Source: Streptomyces sp. DHE7-1
GTDB lineage: Bacteria; Actinomycetota; Actinomycetes; Streptomycetales; Streptomycetaceae
DNA length: 64,000 nucleotides
Reading direction: 5' to 3'
Assembly: GCA_016432725.1 (NCBI GenBank)
Contig: JACJDG010000003.1
Location: 5,610,001 to 5,674,000 of the forward strand
Shown: positions 19,621 through 30,018 of the stretch, piece after piece
Numbering within the stretch: position 1 is the first letter of the stretch
Layout of the letters: each line of letters starts with the position of its first letter
Notes under the pieces: generated by a model
The model's input: the letters and a program-made list of their open reading frames with translations, nothing else
The model's database searches: none
Told to the model about the DNA's origin: nothing
Made by a program: the position numbers and the translations under genes

Positions 19621-20220
19621 GCACCACACGGGGAACGAGGAACAGGGTGGCCAGCAGCACGGTGCTCAGGCACCAGCTGGCCACCACGTCCAGCGGCCAG
19701 TGCCAGCCCCGGCGGACCAGGCCGTAGGAGACGCCGAGCACGAGGGCCGCGCAGCCGCCGGCGAGGAACCGGCGGGCGGCCGGGGTGCGGAGCCACGGCA
19801 GCAGCAGCAGGGTCGCCGAGCCGTACGCGATCGCCGCCGTCGCCGTGTGGCCGGACGGGAAGTAGCCGGTCCCCGGGGCACCACGGGTGTTCCCGGGCGG
19901 TCCGTCCACTCCTTCAGCGGGACCACGATCGCCGGGACCAGCGCCATCAGGGCGGCCGCGACGGCCGGCCGCAGCCACCACAGGTGCGTGCCCGAGGCGC
20001 GGCCGCGCCAGGCGACGTACCCGACGGCCAGGAGCAGCACGGGGACCGCCACCTCGACGTTGCCGAGGTCGGAGAGGCCCGCGGAGAACCGGTCCGGGTG
20101 GACCAGGGCCCGGCTCAGCCGCTCGTCCATCCGTGTCAGGGGACCGCCGGCGACGACCTGCCAGGTGATCGCCGCGAACAGCAGGAGAAGGAGAAGGCAC
20201 AGACCCAGGAGCACAGTCAT
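19481..20220 (-). CDS. PAP2-family membrane phosphatase
   Basis: Starts with a signal-anchor (TVLLGLCLLLLLLFAAITW) and contains further helices, then the acid-phosphatase motifs PLKEWTDRPGNTRG (K-x6-R-P type), YFPSGHTATAA (PSGH) and the late RGWHWPLDVVA (R-x5-H-x3-D type). These act on membrane lipid phosphates such as phosphatidate or undecaprenyl pyrophosphate. One base is missing in the run at 19892-19894. As read after repair it would have 246 residues, but the last 45 or so (serine/arginine-rich) overlap the chitinase gene by 140 bases, so the real C-terminus may be shorter or altered by another missing base. Confidence 0.8.
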
Positions 20221-20595
20221 GAGGGACAGACTGGCAGGTTTCGGCCGGGAAGGAGGTCGGCCGCCCAGGAACAGGGGGGGGTGGTTCCGGGGCGGCCGTC
20301 CGGACCGGAACGTCGCTCGCCCCGGGGGTTTGGGGCGGCGACCGTCCGATCGGTGAGGAGATCCCGGAGCCGTCAGGCCCCGGTTGTGTGCGCGAGGGCA
20401 CGACCAGGTCGAAGCTGGGGAGGCCCCGTCCTGAGATCGCCCACAGTCCCCTGTGGGCGGGTGTATCTCTCATCTGGGTAGAACCTACGGCAGGCCGGGG
20501 CGCTTGGGCAGACGCAATCGCGTCCCGCCATCCACCCCGCACACCTTCTTCACACGGCCTGCCGCAGGAACTGTGCAGAGGTGCGACCGGGTCGC
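20221..20595. other. 375-bp intergenic region with hairpins
   Basis: No coding sequence is supported here. It holds a perfect 9-bp stem with a 4-base loop (20438-20446 with 20451-20459) and a 9-bp long-range inverted repeat (20488-20496 with 20556-20564). The stem could end transcripts of the aminotransferase gene, whose stop lies at 20596-20598 on the other strand. A short GCGACC-G-GGTCGC repeat also touches that stop. The region is upstream of the PAP2 gene, so its promoter should be here, but I see no clear hexamers. Confidence 0.5.
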
Positions 20596-21930
20596 TCAGA
20601 TGCGCGAGAAGGCCTGCTCGATGATGTCGAGGCCCTCGTTCAGCAGGTCCTCGCCGATCACCAGCGGGGGCAGGAAGCGCAGCACGTTGCCGTAGGTGCC
20701 GCAGGTGAGCACCAGCAGGCCCTCGGCGTGGCAGGCCTTGGCGAGCGCCGCGGTGGCCTCCGCGTTCGGCTCCTTGGTGGCGCGGTCCTTGACCAGCTCG
20801 ATGGCGATCATCGCGCCGCGGCCGCGTACCTCGCCGATGATGTCGAACTTCTCGGCCATGGCGCCGAGGCGGGCCTTCATGACCGCCTCGATGTTCTTCG
20901 CCCTGGCGTTGAGGTCCTGCTCCTTCATCGTCTCGATCGCGCCGAGCGCACCGGCGCAGGCCACCGGGTTGCCGCCGTAGGTGCCGCCGAGGCCGCCCGC
21001 GTGCGCGGCGTCCATGATCTCGGCGCGGCCGGTGACGGCGGCCAGCGGCAGACCGCCGGCGATGCCCTTGGCGGTGGTGATCAGGTCCGGGACGATGCCC
21101 TCGTCCTCGCAGGCGAACCACTGGCCGGTACGGCAGAAGCCGGACTGGATCTCGTCCGCGACGAACACGATGCCGTTGTCGGCGGCGAACTGGCGGATGG
21201 CCGGCAGGAAGCCCTTGGCCGGCTCGATGAAGCCGCCCTCACCGAGCACCGGCTCGATGATGATCGCGGCCACGTTGTCCGGGCCGACCTGCTTGGTGAT
21301 CTGGTCGATGGCCTGCTTGGCGGCCTCGGGGCCGGCGTTCTCCGGGCCGGTCGGCCAGCGGTAGCCGTAGGCGACCGGGACGCGGTAGACCTCGGGGGCG
21401 AACGGACCGAAGCCGTGCTTGTACGGCATGTTCTTCGCGGTCAGCGCCATGGTCAGGTTCGTACGGCCGTGGTAGCCGTGGTCGAACACGACGACCGCCT
21501 GGCGCTTGGTGTACGCACGCGCGATCTTGACGGCGTTCTCCACCGCCTCGGCGCCGGAGTTGAACAGCGCCGACTTCTTGGCGTGGTCGCCCGGGGTCAG
21601 CTCGGCGAGGGCCTCGGCGACCGCCACGTAGCCCTCGTACGGCGTGACCATGAAACAGGTGTGGGTGAAGTCGGCGAGCTGGGCGGCCGCACGCCGCACC
21701 ACGGCCTCGGCGGACGCGCCGACCGAGGTCACGGCGATGCCGGAGCCGAAGTCGATCAGGCGGTTGCCGTCGACGTCCTCGATGATGCCGCCGCCGGCGC
21801 GGGTGACGAAGACCGGCAGCGTGGAGCCCACGCCCTGCGCGACCACGGCGGTGCGGCGGGCCTGCAGCTCCTGCGACTTCGGGCCGGGGATGGCGGTGGC
21901 GACGCGGCGCTCCTGCGGAAGTGCGGTCAT
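20596..21930 (-). CDS. gabT: 4-aminobutyrate aminotransferase
   Basis: A 444-residue class III pyridoxal-phosphate aminotransferase. Landmarks are the N-terminal VFVTRAGGGIIEDVDGNRLI, LFNSGAEAVENAVKIARAYT, FDHGYHGRTN, the cofactor aspartate in VFVADEIQSGFCRTG and the catalytic lysine in LITTAKGIAGGLPL. It converts GABA and 2-oxoglutarate to succinate semialdehyde and glutamate, completing the polyamine route of the neighbouring genes. The ATG at 21930 has AGGGAGCCCCC upstream; an upstream-extended frame has no support. It diverges from the VirD4-like gene across 286 bases. Confidence 0.94.
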   Translation of the reverse strand: MTALPQERRVATAIPGPKSQELQARRTAVVAQGVGSTLPVFVTRAGGGIIEDVDGNRLIDFGSGIAVTSVGASAEAVVRRAAAQLADFTHTCFMVTPYEGYVAVAEALAELTPGDHAKKSALFNSGAEAVENAVKIARAYTKRQAVVVFDHGYHGRTNLTMALTAKNMPYKHGFGPFAPEVYRVPVAYGYRWPTGPENAGPEAAKQAIDQITKQVGPDNVAAIIIEPVLGEGGFIEPAKGFLPAIRQFAADNGIVFVADEIQSGFCRTGQWFACEDEGIVPDLITTAKGIAGGLPLAAVTGRAEIMDAAHAGGLGGTYGGNPVACAGALGAIETMKEQDLNARAKNIEAVMKARLGAMAEKFDIIGEVRGRGAMIAIELVKDRATKEPNAEATAALAKACHAEGLLVLTCGTYGNVLRFLPPLVIGEDLLNEGLDIIEQAFSRI

Positions 21931-22073
21931 GGGGGCTCCCTGTGATCTTGCGTACCGGGTGTTCCCGGGGTTCCGGACGGTGCGTTTTTCGGACGCTTGT
22001 CTCTTTCTTCGCAGGTTAGGGCCGCCAAAGGGGTGTGGGCATGCTCCATGTGGGCGTTGTCGGGCAGGCCCGT

Positions 22074-22088
22074 TGTCCGTGGTGGACA
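22074..22088. promoter_or_regulatory. Inverted repeat in the gabT upstream region
   Basis: TGTCC-N5-GGACA is a perfect inverted repeat at 22074-22088. It lies 144 bases upstream of the gabT ATG and 129 before the divergent VirD4-like start, a suitable place for a regulator of either gene, such as the PucR protein encoded at 24481. No experimental match is known to me. Confidence 0.3.
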
Positions 22089-22216
22089 TAGCAAGGGGTG
22101 ACGGATGTGCCGGGACCGTCCGTCCGCCCGGCCGCGTAAGCGGTGAACTCCCGTTCCCGGGGCGTTAGATTGGCTCGCTGACGGTGGACGGAACGGCAGG
22201 TCAGGGGGAAACGGCC

Positions 22217-24341
22217 ATGGACAGCGACGCGACGCGGGACGCGCGCGGCACGCATGCGAATCCGGTGCCGCGTCCGGCGGTGCCCCCGGAGGGTGCCGCC
22301 CTGCCGCCGATGCCCCCGGTTCCGCCGGGCGCGCCGCCGCGGCCGGACGGCTCGGCCTTCCTTGCCTGGCTGCGGGCGTCCAGGCCGCAGGCCGCGCCCG
22401 GCGTGTGGCGGTTCGGGCACCGGCCGCGACCCGAACAGGAGCCCGAGCTGATCCCCGCCCGGCAGCTGCTGAGCGGCGCGCTGATCGCGTTCCTGCTGGG
22501 CTGGCTGGTGTGGTCCCTGCTGTGGAACGGCTACCTCGGCGGCTGGTGGGTGCTGCCGCTCGAACTGTTCACCCCGGACTCCTGGCGCCAGGGCAACAGC
22601 GCCGTCGGCAACGCCGTCCTCTGGTACTCGTACTACACGCTCATCGCCGTCGTCATCATGCTCGTCGTCGGCCGGCTCGGCCGCTGGGGCGAGGTCTGGC
22701 GGCGCTACGGCCCGCCCGCCTGGCGCCCGGCCGCGCCCGCCACCGAACAGCCCCCCGCACCCGAGCAGGACCCCGCCGAATGGCCGCAGCTGCGGGCCTC
22801 CGGCGCGCACGACGCCGCGGCGCGGCTGGCCGCCGACGCGCGGGCCGGGCTGATGCGCGACGTCGACCACGCCCGGATCAGCCGGGCCTGGCAGGGCGTG
22901 CGGTCCGGCGCGCACAGCCTCGCCGCCTTCACCGGCGCCGTACTGAAGGACGGCGCGGCCGCCTGCCCGCACCCCTCGGGCGAGCGCGACCTGCCCGCCC
23001 GGCAGGCCCGGCACGACCTCGTCACCGGCCAGGTGCGCCTCGGCACCACCGCCGACGACCCGCGCAACCCCTACCACTACCGGGGCGCCGGACTCGCCCT
23101 CGGGCCCGAGCTGCTCGGCACCTCCCTGCTCGCTGTCGGCCCGGCCGGCTCCGGCAAGACCGGCTCCGTGGTCCGGCCGCTCGCCGAGTCGCTGTGCCTG
23201 CACGCGCTCGCCGGACAGGCGGCGCTCGTCGTGGTCGGCGCGGCGGGCGCCGGGCTCGGGCCGGACGGCTCCTACGACGTCGTCGTGCGGGTCGGGCACC
23301 CCGACTCCGTCTACGACCTCGACCTGTACGGCGGCACCACCGACCCGGACGAGGCCGCCGCCATACTCGCCGAGGCTCTCGTGGGCGACCTCGCCGACCC
23401 GCACCCCGGCAGCGACAGCCGCCGCTCCACCACCGTCCTCGCCCAGCTCCTCGGGCCCTTCCAGGCCGTCCACGGCCGTTTCCCCTCCGTGCCCGAGCTG
23501 CGCCAGCTCCTCGACGGCACCCCCGGCCCGCTGGCCGCCCTGCGCAAGGCGCTCACCGACACCGGGCACGCCTCGCTGCTGCGCGAACTGGACGCCCGCG
23601 AGCGCCAGATGGCCCACCCGGGCGATGTCGGCGCGGTGCTCGCCGACCGGGTCGCGCTGCTCGACCGGCCCGCCTTCGCCGCCTTCTTCGACACCTCCGG
23701 GGGTCCCGGCCGTTCTCGCTGAAAGCCCTGGACCACCCGGTGCGGGTCCGTATCGACCTCCCGCAGCGCGGCCACGCCGACGCCTCCCGGATCCTGGCCC
23801 GGCTGGTGCTCGCCCAGTTCACGGCCAGTGTGACGGCGCGGGAGGACCGGTCGCTCTTCGCCTGCCTGCTGCTGGACGACGCCTCCGGCGTGGTCACCCC
23901 CGAGGCGGTCCGCGGCATCCAGCGGCTGCGGTCGGCGGGCGCGGGCGCCGTCCTGACGCTGCGCACCCTGGACGACGTGCCCCGGCCGCTGCGCGGCCCG
24001 CTGCTCGGCTCCGCCGGATGCCGGATGGCGCTGTCCGGGCTCACCCCTGGGACGGTCAGGACTTCGCCGAGGTGTGGGGCAAGGAGTGGACCGAGACCCG
24101 GGACGTCACCGACCGGCAGATCATCGCCGAGACCCCGGCCGGCAAGGCCGTGCACATGCTGCGCCGGGTCATCACCGGGCAGGCGCCCACGGCCCGGGCC
24201 GTCACCGTCCGCCAGGTGGAGCGTGAGCGCTGGTCCGCCTCCGAGCTGGCGCACGGGGTGCCGCCCGGGCACGCGGTGCTGTCGCTGACGACCGTGCGCG
24301 GTGAGCACGCCCCGCCGCTGCTGGTGGACCTGCGGGGCTGA
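22217..24341 (+). CDS. Membrane-anchored VirD4/FtsK-like P-loop ATPase
   Basis: Restored length is 708 residues after two missing bases in runs at 23699-23703 and 24044-24047. A proline-rich N-terminus is followed by two transmembrane helices (LSGALIAFLLGWLVWSLLW near residue 85 and LIAVVIMLVVGRLGRW near 140). The Walker A motif is AVGPAGSGKTGSVVRPLAES near 310 and a Walker B-like strand is FACLLLDDASG. Late regions (LPQRGHADASRILARLVLAQF, EVWGKEWTETRDVTDR) resemble coupling ATPases of the TraG/VirD4 class. No relaxase or conjugation genes are nearby. AGGGGGAAACGGCC precedes the ATG at 22217. Its role is not known; it is more likely a chromosomal membrane ATPase than part of a plasmid. Confidence 0.72.
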
Positions 24342-24480
24342 GGGCGGGCCGAACGGCCCTCGGCGGACCGTACGGTGCGGCAGAATCGGCATAGGCTGTT
24401 CATACGCGGCGGCCAAATGATCCCGATCCGGCCGTCACCGGGACACCCGTCCGACCGGTGCACCACGACCTGAAGGCCCC

Positions 24481-26051
24481 ATGCCCCCGACCCTCGCCTC
24501 GCTCGTCCACCACTCCGCGCTCAAGCTGACCGTGCGCGCGGGCGAGGACCGTCTCGACGTACCCGTCCGGTGGGCGCACGTGAGCGAGCTGGCCGACCCC
24601 GTGCCCTACATGGAGGGCGGCGAGCTGCTGCTGATCACCGCGCTCAAGCTGGACGCGGAGGACCCGCAGGCCATGCGCCGGTACGTGCGGCGACTGGCCG
24701 GAGCGGGCGTGGTCGGGCTCGGCTTCGCGGTCGGCGTCAACTACGAGGAGATCCCCGGGGCCCTCGTCGACGCCGCCGAGGAGGAGGGGCTGCCGCTGCT
24801 GGAGGTGCCCCGCCGCACCCCGTTCCTCGCCATCAGCAAGGCCGTTTCCGCCGCGATCGCCGCCGACCAGTACCGGGCCGTCACGGCGGGCTTCGCCGCC
24901 CAGCGCGAGCTGACCCGGCAGGCGCTGACCGCCGGCCCCGAGGGACTGCTCGCCGCGCTCGCCGCCCAGATCGACGGCTGGGCGGCGCTGTACGACGCCT
25001 CGGGCGCCGTCGTCGCCGCCGCGCCCGAGTGGGCCGGCCGCCGCGCCGCCCGGCTCACCGCCGAGGTGGAGCGGCTGCGGGAACGGCCCGCGCCGGCCTC
25101 CGCCGTGGTGGGCGGACCGGAGAACGAGGACCGGGTGGAGCTGCACTCGCTGGGGACGGGGAAGCGCCCGCGGGACGCGCTCGCCGTGGGGACGGCGGCC
25201 GCCCTGGGCACCGCCGAGCGCTACGCGCTGCACTCCGCGATCGCCCTGCTCACCCTCACCACCGAGCGCTCCCGCTCGCTGCACGCGGCCGAACAGCGGA
25301 TCGGCGCGGCGGTGCTGCGCATGCTGCTCGCCGGTGAGCCCGACCACGCCCGGGCGGTCGCCGGCGACCTGTACGGCGGGCTGCTCGACGCGCCGTTCCG
25401 GATGATCGTCGCCGAGTCCGTATCCGGCGGCGACCCGCTGGGCACGCTCGCGGAGACGGTCGAGGCCGCGGCGGCGCGCGCCGGTGAGGCGGTGCTCGTG
25501 GTGCCGGAGGGGAGCGGCTGGTGGTGCTGGTCGCCGACGGGGGCGCGGCGGTGGCCGCGTGCACCGGGTACGCGTCGGCCCTGGAGGGCGCGCGGGCCGT
25601 GCCCGAGCCGGGGGCGGCGCAGGAGGAGGACCTGGTGGTCGGCCTCTCGGCGCCGGCCGGCCCGATCGCGGCGGCCGCCGCCTACAAGCAGGCCGAGCAG
25701 GCGCTCTCGGTGGCGCGGCGGCGCGGACGGGTGCTCGTCGAGCACGACCAGCTGGCCGCCGGGTCGGTGCTGCCGCTGCTGGCCGACGACGCGGTGAGGG
25801 CCTTCGCCGACGGCCTGCTGCGTCCCCTGTACGAGCACGACGCGACGGGGCGCGGGGATCTGGTCGCCTCCCTGCGCGCCTGGCTCTCCCGGCACGGCCA
25901 GTGGGACGCGGCCGCCGCGGACCTGGGCGTGCACCGGCACACGCTGCGGTACCGGATGCGCAGGGTCGAGGAGATCCTCGGCCGCAGCCTCGACGACCCC
26001 GACGTCCGCATGGAACTGTGGCTGGCCCTGAAGACGACGTCGACGGAGTGA
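24481..26051 (+). CDS. PucR-family transcriptional regulator
   Basis: The N-terminal PucR domain (LVHHSALKLTVRAGEDRLDV, ELADPVPYMEGGELLLITAL) covers about residues 1-130. A central GGDEF-like or CdaR-type region follows, and the C-terminal helix-turn-helix reads LSRHGQWDAAAADLGVHRHT then LRYRMRRVEEILGRSL. One base is missing in the G run at 25509-25512; restored, the length is 523. Such regulators commonly control purine, GABA or polyamine catabolism. Sitting between gabT, the VirD4-like gene and an aldehyde dehydrogenase, it probably controls the amine-degradation genes; a PucR-type protein with such a role is known in Streptomyces. The start at 24481 has GAAGG upstream. Confidence 0.87.
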
Positions 26052-26189
26052 CCGGCTCCACCGCGCCAAACCGGCACACCCCGCTCCCCGACTGCTACGA
26101 CTCGGACAAGCGACCCCCGCCCGCCCCCGCCCTACCGTGGACCTCGAACCGAAAGCACACCCACAACGCGGAAGGGCCGGACGACTCAC

Positions 26190-27635
26190 ATGACTTCCAC
26201 CCACGCCTTCTGGCTCGCCGGCCGCCAGGCCACCGGCGAGGACACCTTCGACGTCACGTCCCCGTGGGACGGCCGTCTCGTCGGCAAGGTCAGCGTGCCG
26301 ACCGAGGCCCAGGTCGAGGAGGCCGTGGCCGCCGCGTACGCCGTCCGTGAGGACTTCGCCGCCACCCCGGCCCACGTGCGCGCCGCCGCCCTCGACCACG
26401 TCAGCAGGCGTCTGGCCGAGCGCACCGAGGAGATCGCCCAGCTCATCTCCGCCGAGAACGGCAAGCCGATCAAGTGGGCGCGGGGCGAGGTCGGCCGCGC
26501 CGTCTCCGTCTTCCGGTTCGCCGCCGAGGAGGCCCGCCGCTTCAACGGCGGCGAGGCCCAGCGCCTGGACACCGACGCGGGCGGCCAGGGCCGGCTGGCG
26601 CTGACCCGCCGCTTCCCGAAGGGCGTCGTCCTCGGCATCGCGCCGTTCAACTTCCCGCTGAACCTGTGCGCGCACAAGATCGCCCCGGCCATCGCCGCCG
26701 GCGCCCCGATCATCCTCAAGCCCGCCCCGGCCACCCCGCTGTCCGGCCTCATCCTCGGCGACCTGCTCGCCGAGACCGAGCTGCCGACCGGCTCCTGGTC
26801 GATCCTCCCGGTGGCCAACGACCGCATGCCCGCCCTGGTCCAGGACGAGCGCCTGCCGGTGATCTCCTTCACCGGTTCGGAGAAGGTCGGCTACGCGATC
26901 ATGGACTCGGTGCCGCGCAAGCACTGCACCCTGGAACTCGGCGGCAACGGCGCGGCCGTCGTGCTCGGCGACTTCGCGAGCGACGAGGACCTGGACTGGG
27001 CCGCGACCCGCATCGCGACCTTCTCCAACTACCAGGGCGGCCAGTCCTGCATCTCCGTGCAGCGGGTCATCGCGGACGCCGCCGTGTACGACCGCCTGCT
27101 GCCGCGCATCGTCGCCGCCGTCGAGGCCCAGGTCACCGGTGACCCGTCCGACGCCAAGACCGACGTCGGCCCGCTGGTCAGCGAGGACGCCGCCAAGCGC
27201 GTCGAGGCCTGGGTGGACGAGGCCGTCGCCGCCGGGGCGAAGCTCCTCACGGGTGGCGAGCGCGACGGTGCCTCCTACGCGCCGACCGTCCTCACCGAGG
27301 TGCCCGCCGACACCACGATCTCCTGCGAGGAGGTCTTCGGGCCGGTCCTCACCGTGCGGAAGGTGGACGGCGAGGCCGAGGCCTTCGCCGCCGTCAACGA
27401 CTCCAAGTACGGCCTCCAGGCGGGTGTGTTCACGCACGACCTGCAGGTCGCCTTCCGCGCCCACCGCGCCCTCGAGGTCGGCGGCGTCGTGATCGGCGAC
27501 GTGCCGTCCTACCGCGCCGACCAGATGCCCTACGGCGGCGCCAAGCAGTCCGGTGTCGGCCGCGAGGGCGTGCGGTTCGCGATGGACGACTACACATACG
27601 AGCGCGTGCTGGTCCTCACCGGGCTCGCGCTCTGA
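26190..27635 (+). CDS. NAD(P)-dependent aldehyde dehydrogenase
   Basis: A 481-residue aldehyde dehydrogenase, distinct in sequence from the two aminobutyraldehyde dehydrogenases. Landmarks are APFNFPLNLCAHKIAPAI, FTGSEKVGY, the glutamate in CTLELGGNGAAVV, the catalytic cysteine in YQGGQSCISVQR and the EEVFGPVLTV block. Given its place after the PucR gene and near gabT, it may oxidise succinate semialdehyde or another amine-derived aldehyde. GAAGGGCCGG precedes the ATG. A near-perfect terminator follows 23 bases after the stop. Confidence 0.9.
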   Translation: MTSTHAFWLAGRQATGEDTFDVTSPWDGRLVGKVSVPTEAQVEEAVAAAYAVREDFAATPAHVRAAALDHVSRRLAERTEEIAQLISAENGKPIKWARGEVGRAVSVFRFAAEEARRFNGGEAQRLDTDAGGQGRLALTRRFPKGVVLGIAPFNFPLNLCAHKIAPAIAAGAPIILKPAPATPLSGLILGDLLAETELPTGSWSILPVANDRMPALVQDERLPVISFTGSEKVGYAIMDSVPRKHCTLELGGNGAAVVLGDFASDEDLDWAATRIATFSNYQGGQSCISVQRVIADAAVYDRLLPRIVAAVEAQVTGDPSDAKTDVGPLVSEDAAKRVEAWVDEAVAAGAKLLTGGERDGASYAPTVLTEVPADTTISCEEVFGPVLTVRKVDGEAEAFAAVNDSKYGLQAGVFTHDLQVAFRAHRALEVGGVVIGDVPSYRADQMPYGGAKQSGVGREGVRFAMDDYTYERVLVLTGLAL

Positions 27636-27658
27636 CCTGCCACGAGACAGGTCGGACA

Positions 27659-27697
27659 GAACGGCCGCAGCCCACTGTGCGGGGGCTGCGGCCGTTC
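27659..27697 (+). terminator. Strong stem-loop terminator after the third aldehyde dehydrogenase
   Basis: A perfect 15-bp inverted repeat (27659-27673 with 27683-27697) with a 9-base loop. It separates the metabolic genes from the NACHT gene, marking that gene as an independent unit. Confidence 0.85.
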
Positions 27698-27826
27698 CCG
27701 TCTTCCCCGCGGGATGCGGCGACCACTGCCTGACCGGTGGCTTCGCCTGACGGTAGGGTGTGCCATCCGCTGCCAAACCGGCGGACCGCTCTGCTCTCGG
27801 GGGAGGAATTGCGAAACCGCGGGCGC

Positions 27827-29847
27827 ATGTATTACGCGTTTGTCTCCGCCATCAGCATCCTCAGCGTCGTCGGTACGATCGCGTCCGGCTTCTGGGTGCT
27901 CTTCAAGATCGCGAAAGGAGAAGGGGCGACCAGCAAAGGTGTTGTCGCGGACGTCTCCCTCCTGATCAGTATCGGAAGCGCGGCCGGTTCCTTTCTCGCA
28001 CTGAGAGGTGTGCCGGAGGAGGAGTTCGACCCCTCCAGGTACATGGTGAATCTGGCCGAGAAGGTCTCGCGAGTCGAAGGCGAGCGATGGCAGCGCCTTC
28101 TCGGCGGATGGCACACCATCAATGTCGAATTCGCGTACATCAAACCGCCCTACCGCGCCCCCGCGATCTCTCCCGCCACTCCGGGACAGGAACTGGAATC
28201 GGTGGTCCAGGACTTCCGGCAGACGTTCCCGCAGCGCGTCCTGATCACGGGGGATCCGGGTGCCGGGAAAACGGTGCTGGCCATTCGGCTGATTCTCGAC
28301 ATTCTGCACGACAGGAAGCCGGAAGACCCCATTCCCGTGCTCTTCTCGCTGGCGGAGTGGGACACCCGGATGTCCCTCACGGGTTTCGTCGCGAGGATGC
28401 TGGAACGGAGTTACGGGATCCGGCGGGACCTGGCGCAGGCGCTCATCGAGGCCCGGAAGATTCTGCCGGTCCTCGACGGCCTCGACGAGATGGACAAGTC
28501 CGATGCGGCCGTGGGGACTTCGCGAGCGGCCCGAGCACTCGTGCACATGAACGAGTATCAGTCGGGTGCGACTGCGGGGCGCTCATCGTCACCTGTCGAT
28601 CGGCCGAGTACGAGCGACTCGAGAGAGCCGGGCATCGCCTTTATGACGATGCGCAGATGCATATTCTCCCGGTCAGCGCCGACAAAGCCCGGAAGTTCCT
28701 GGCGGACAAGGCGACGGACGCCAGATGGGAACCTCTTCTCGCGACGCTCCAGGCCTACCCGGCCGGCACCCTCGCCAGGGCCCTGTCCACTCCCTGGCGC
28801 CTCACACTCGCGGCGATCGGCTACGCGGCCTCCGGAGACCCGGGAGACCTCCAGACTCTGGGCACGGAACGGCAGATCGACGAGCACTTGCTGCGCCGAT
28901 TCATCCCGTCCTCCTTCGACCTGCACGCGAAGGGCCGACCCGCGGGTGGCCCCGCCGACGTGCACAGGCATTTGTCGGCCCTCGCCCGCCATCTGGCACC
29001 GTCCGCGGGAGCCCCCTCGACGGTCGCAGCCCAGTCCGACCTGATCCTGCACGAACTGTGGCGCATGGGCGGCGTATCGCGGGTGCGCCGGGTCGATCTC
29101 ATCGGCACCCTCATGGTGCTCTGCACTCTCTACGCCTGTACAGTCGCGTCCTTCGTCTCCGGTCCGTCCAAGCTCCCGGAAGCGATACTCGTGTCCCTCA
29201 TTCCCCTCGCCGTGTGCGCGGTGGCCGCCTCCCGCACCTCGTTGCGCGCCCCCATCGGAGTCAAGCTGCCGGACGGCAAGGACAGCGCCGTACGCACCGT
29301 CGCCGCAGTCGTCCTGGCGTCCCTAGGCCTGATCTGGTTGTTCCTCGGCACCGCGGTACTGACTGTCTCGGTGCTCCTGGCCCTCATGGTCGGAGGGCTG
29401 TACCTGCGTTTCCTGGAGTCGTCGAGCACCGCGCTGGGCCCTGAGGACCCGCTGCGTATGGAGATGAACTTCAGCCTGGCGGTGGCCGTGGCGGTCAGCG
29501 CGGTACCGGGGCGCTGCTCTTCTTCGGCGGTCTCCTGATCAAGGCTTACCAGGACCACGTCTCGTTCGTTCACCCCGTCCGCAACCTGCCGGTCCTTCTC
29601 GGGGCCTCGGGGTTCCTGGGCGGCATGCTGCTGGTCGGTATACCGGCGGCCTTCTGGCTGGTGGGGTGAACGTCCGGAGGTACGCGGCGTTCCTGGTCTC
29701 CTCCCGGAGATCGGCACCGCGCCGGCTGTTCGCGCTCATGCGATGGTCGTACGAGGCCGGACTGCTGCGCAAGTCGGGATCTCGTACCAGTTCCGCCACC
29801 GCGAGCTCCAGGAGTGGCTGGCCCGGCACCAGAACCCACCGTCCTGA
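27827..29847 (+). CDS. Membrane-bound NACHT-type STAND NTPase
   Basis: Four missing bases, all in G runs (28576-28579, 29508-29511, 29663-29666, 29776-29778), split the gene; restored, it is 674 residues and ends ISYQFRHRELQEWLARHQNP. Two N-terminal helices (residues about 5-28 and 40-60) precede a NACHT domain with Walker A RVLITGDPGAGKTVL near 137, Walker B ILPVLDGLDEMD near 215 and the downstream IVTCRSAEYE sensor strand. At least five hydrophobic segments fill residues 425-600. NACHT proteins act as ligand-triggered switches, several in antiphage defence. Codons such as AAA, GGA, GAA and ATT are commoner than in neighbours, hinting at acquisition. The start may be ATG 27827 or an upstream TTG after GGGGGAGGA. 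Confidence 0.8.
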
Positions 29848-30018
29848 GGCCGACCGGGACGCGAGTGCGGCCCGAGGTCGTTCGCACGGAAGGCGCTTTT
29901 GACCCGATCGGACCGCGAGGGGTGGTGGGTCGGCCCGTTTCGGGTACCAACGATCCAGTAGCACCGGTCGGTAACGAACGACCCTCAATGATCCCTCTTC
30001 GCGGCGAGGTGAGCCTCA

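Noticed and set aside
24367..24376. ACCGTACGGT palindrome upstream of the PucR gene
   Set aside because: A 10-base palindrome is expected by chance at this G+C content, and nothing else supports it as an operator.
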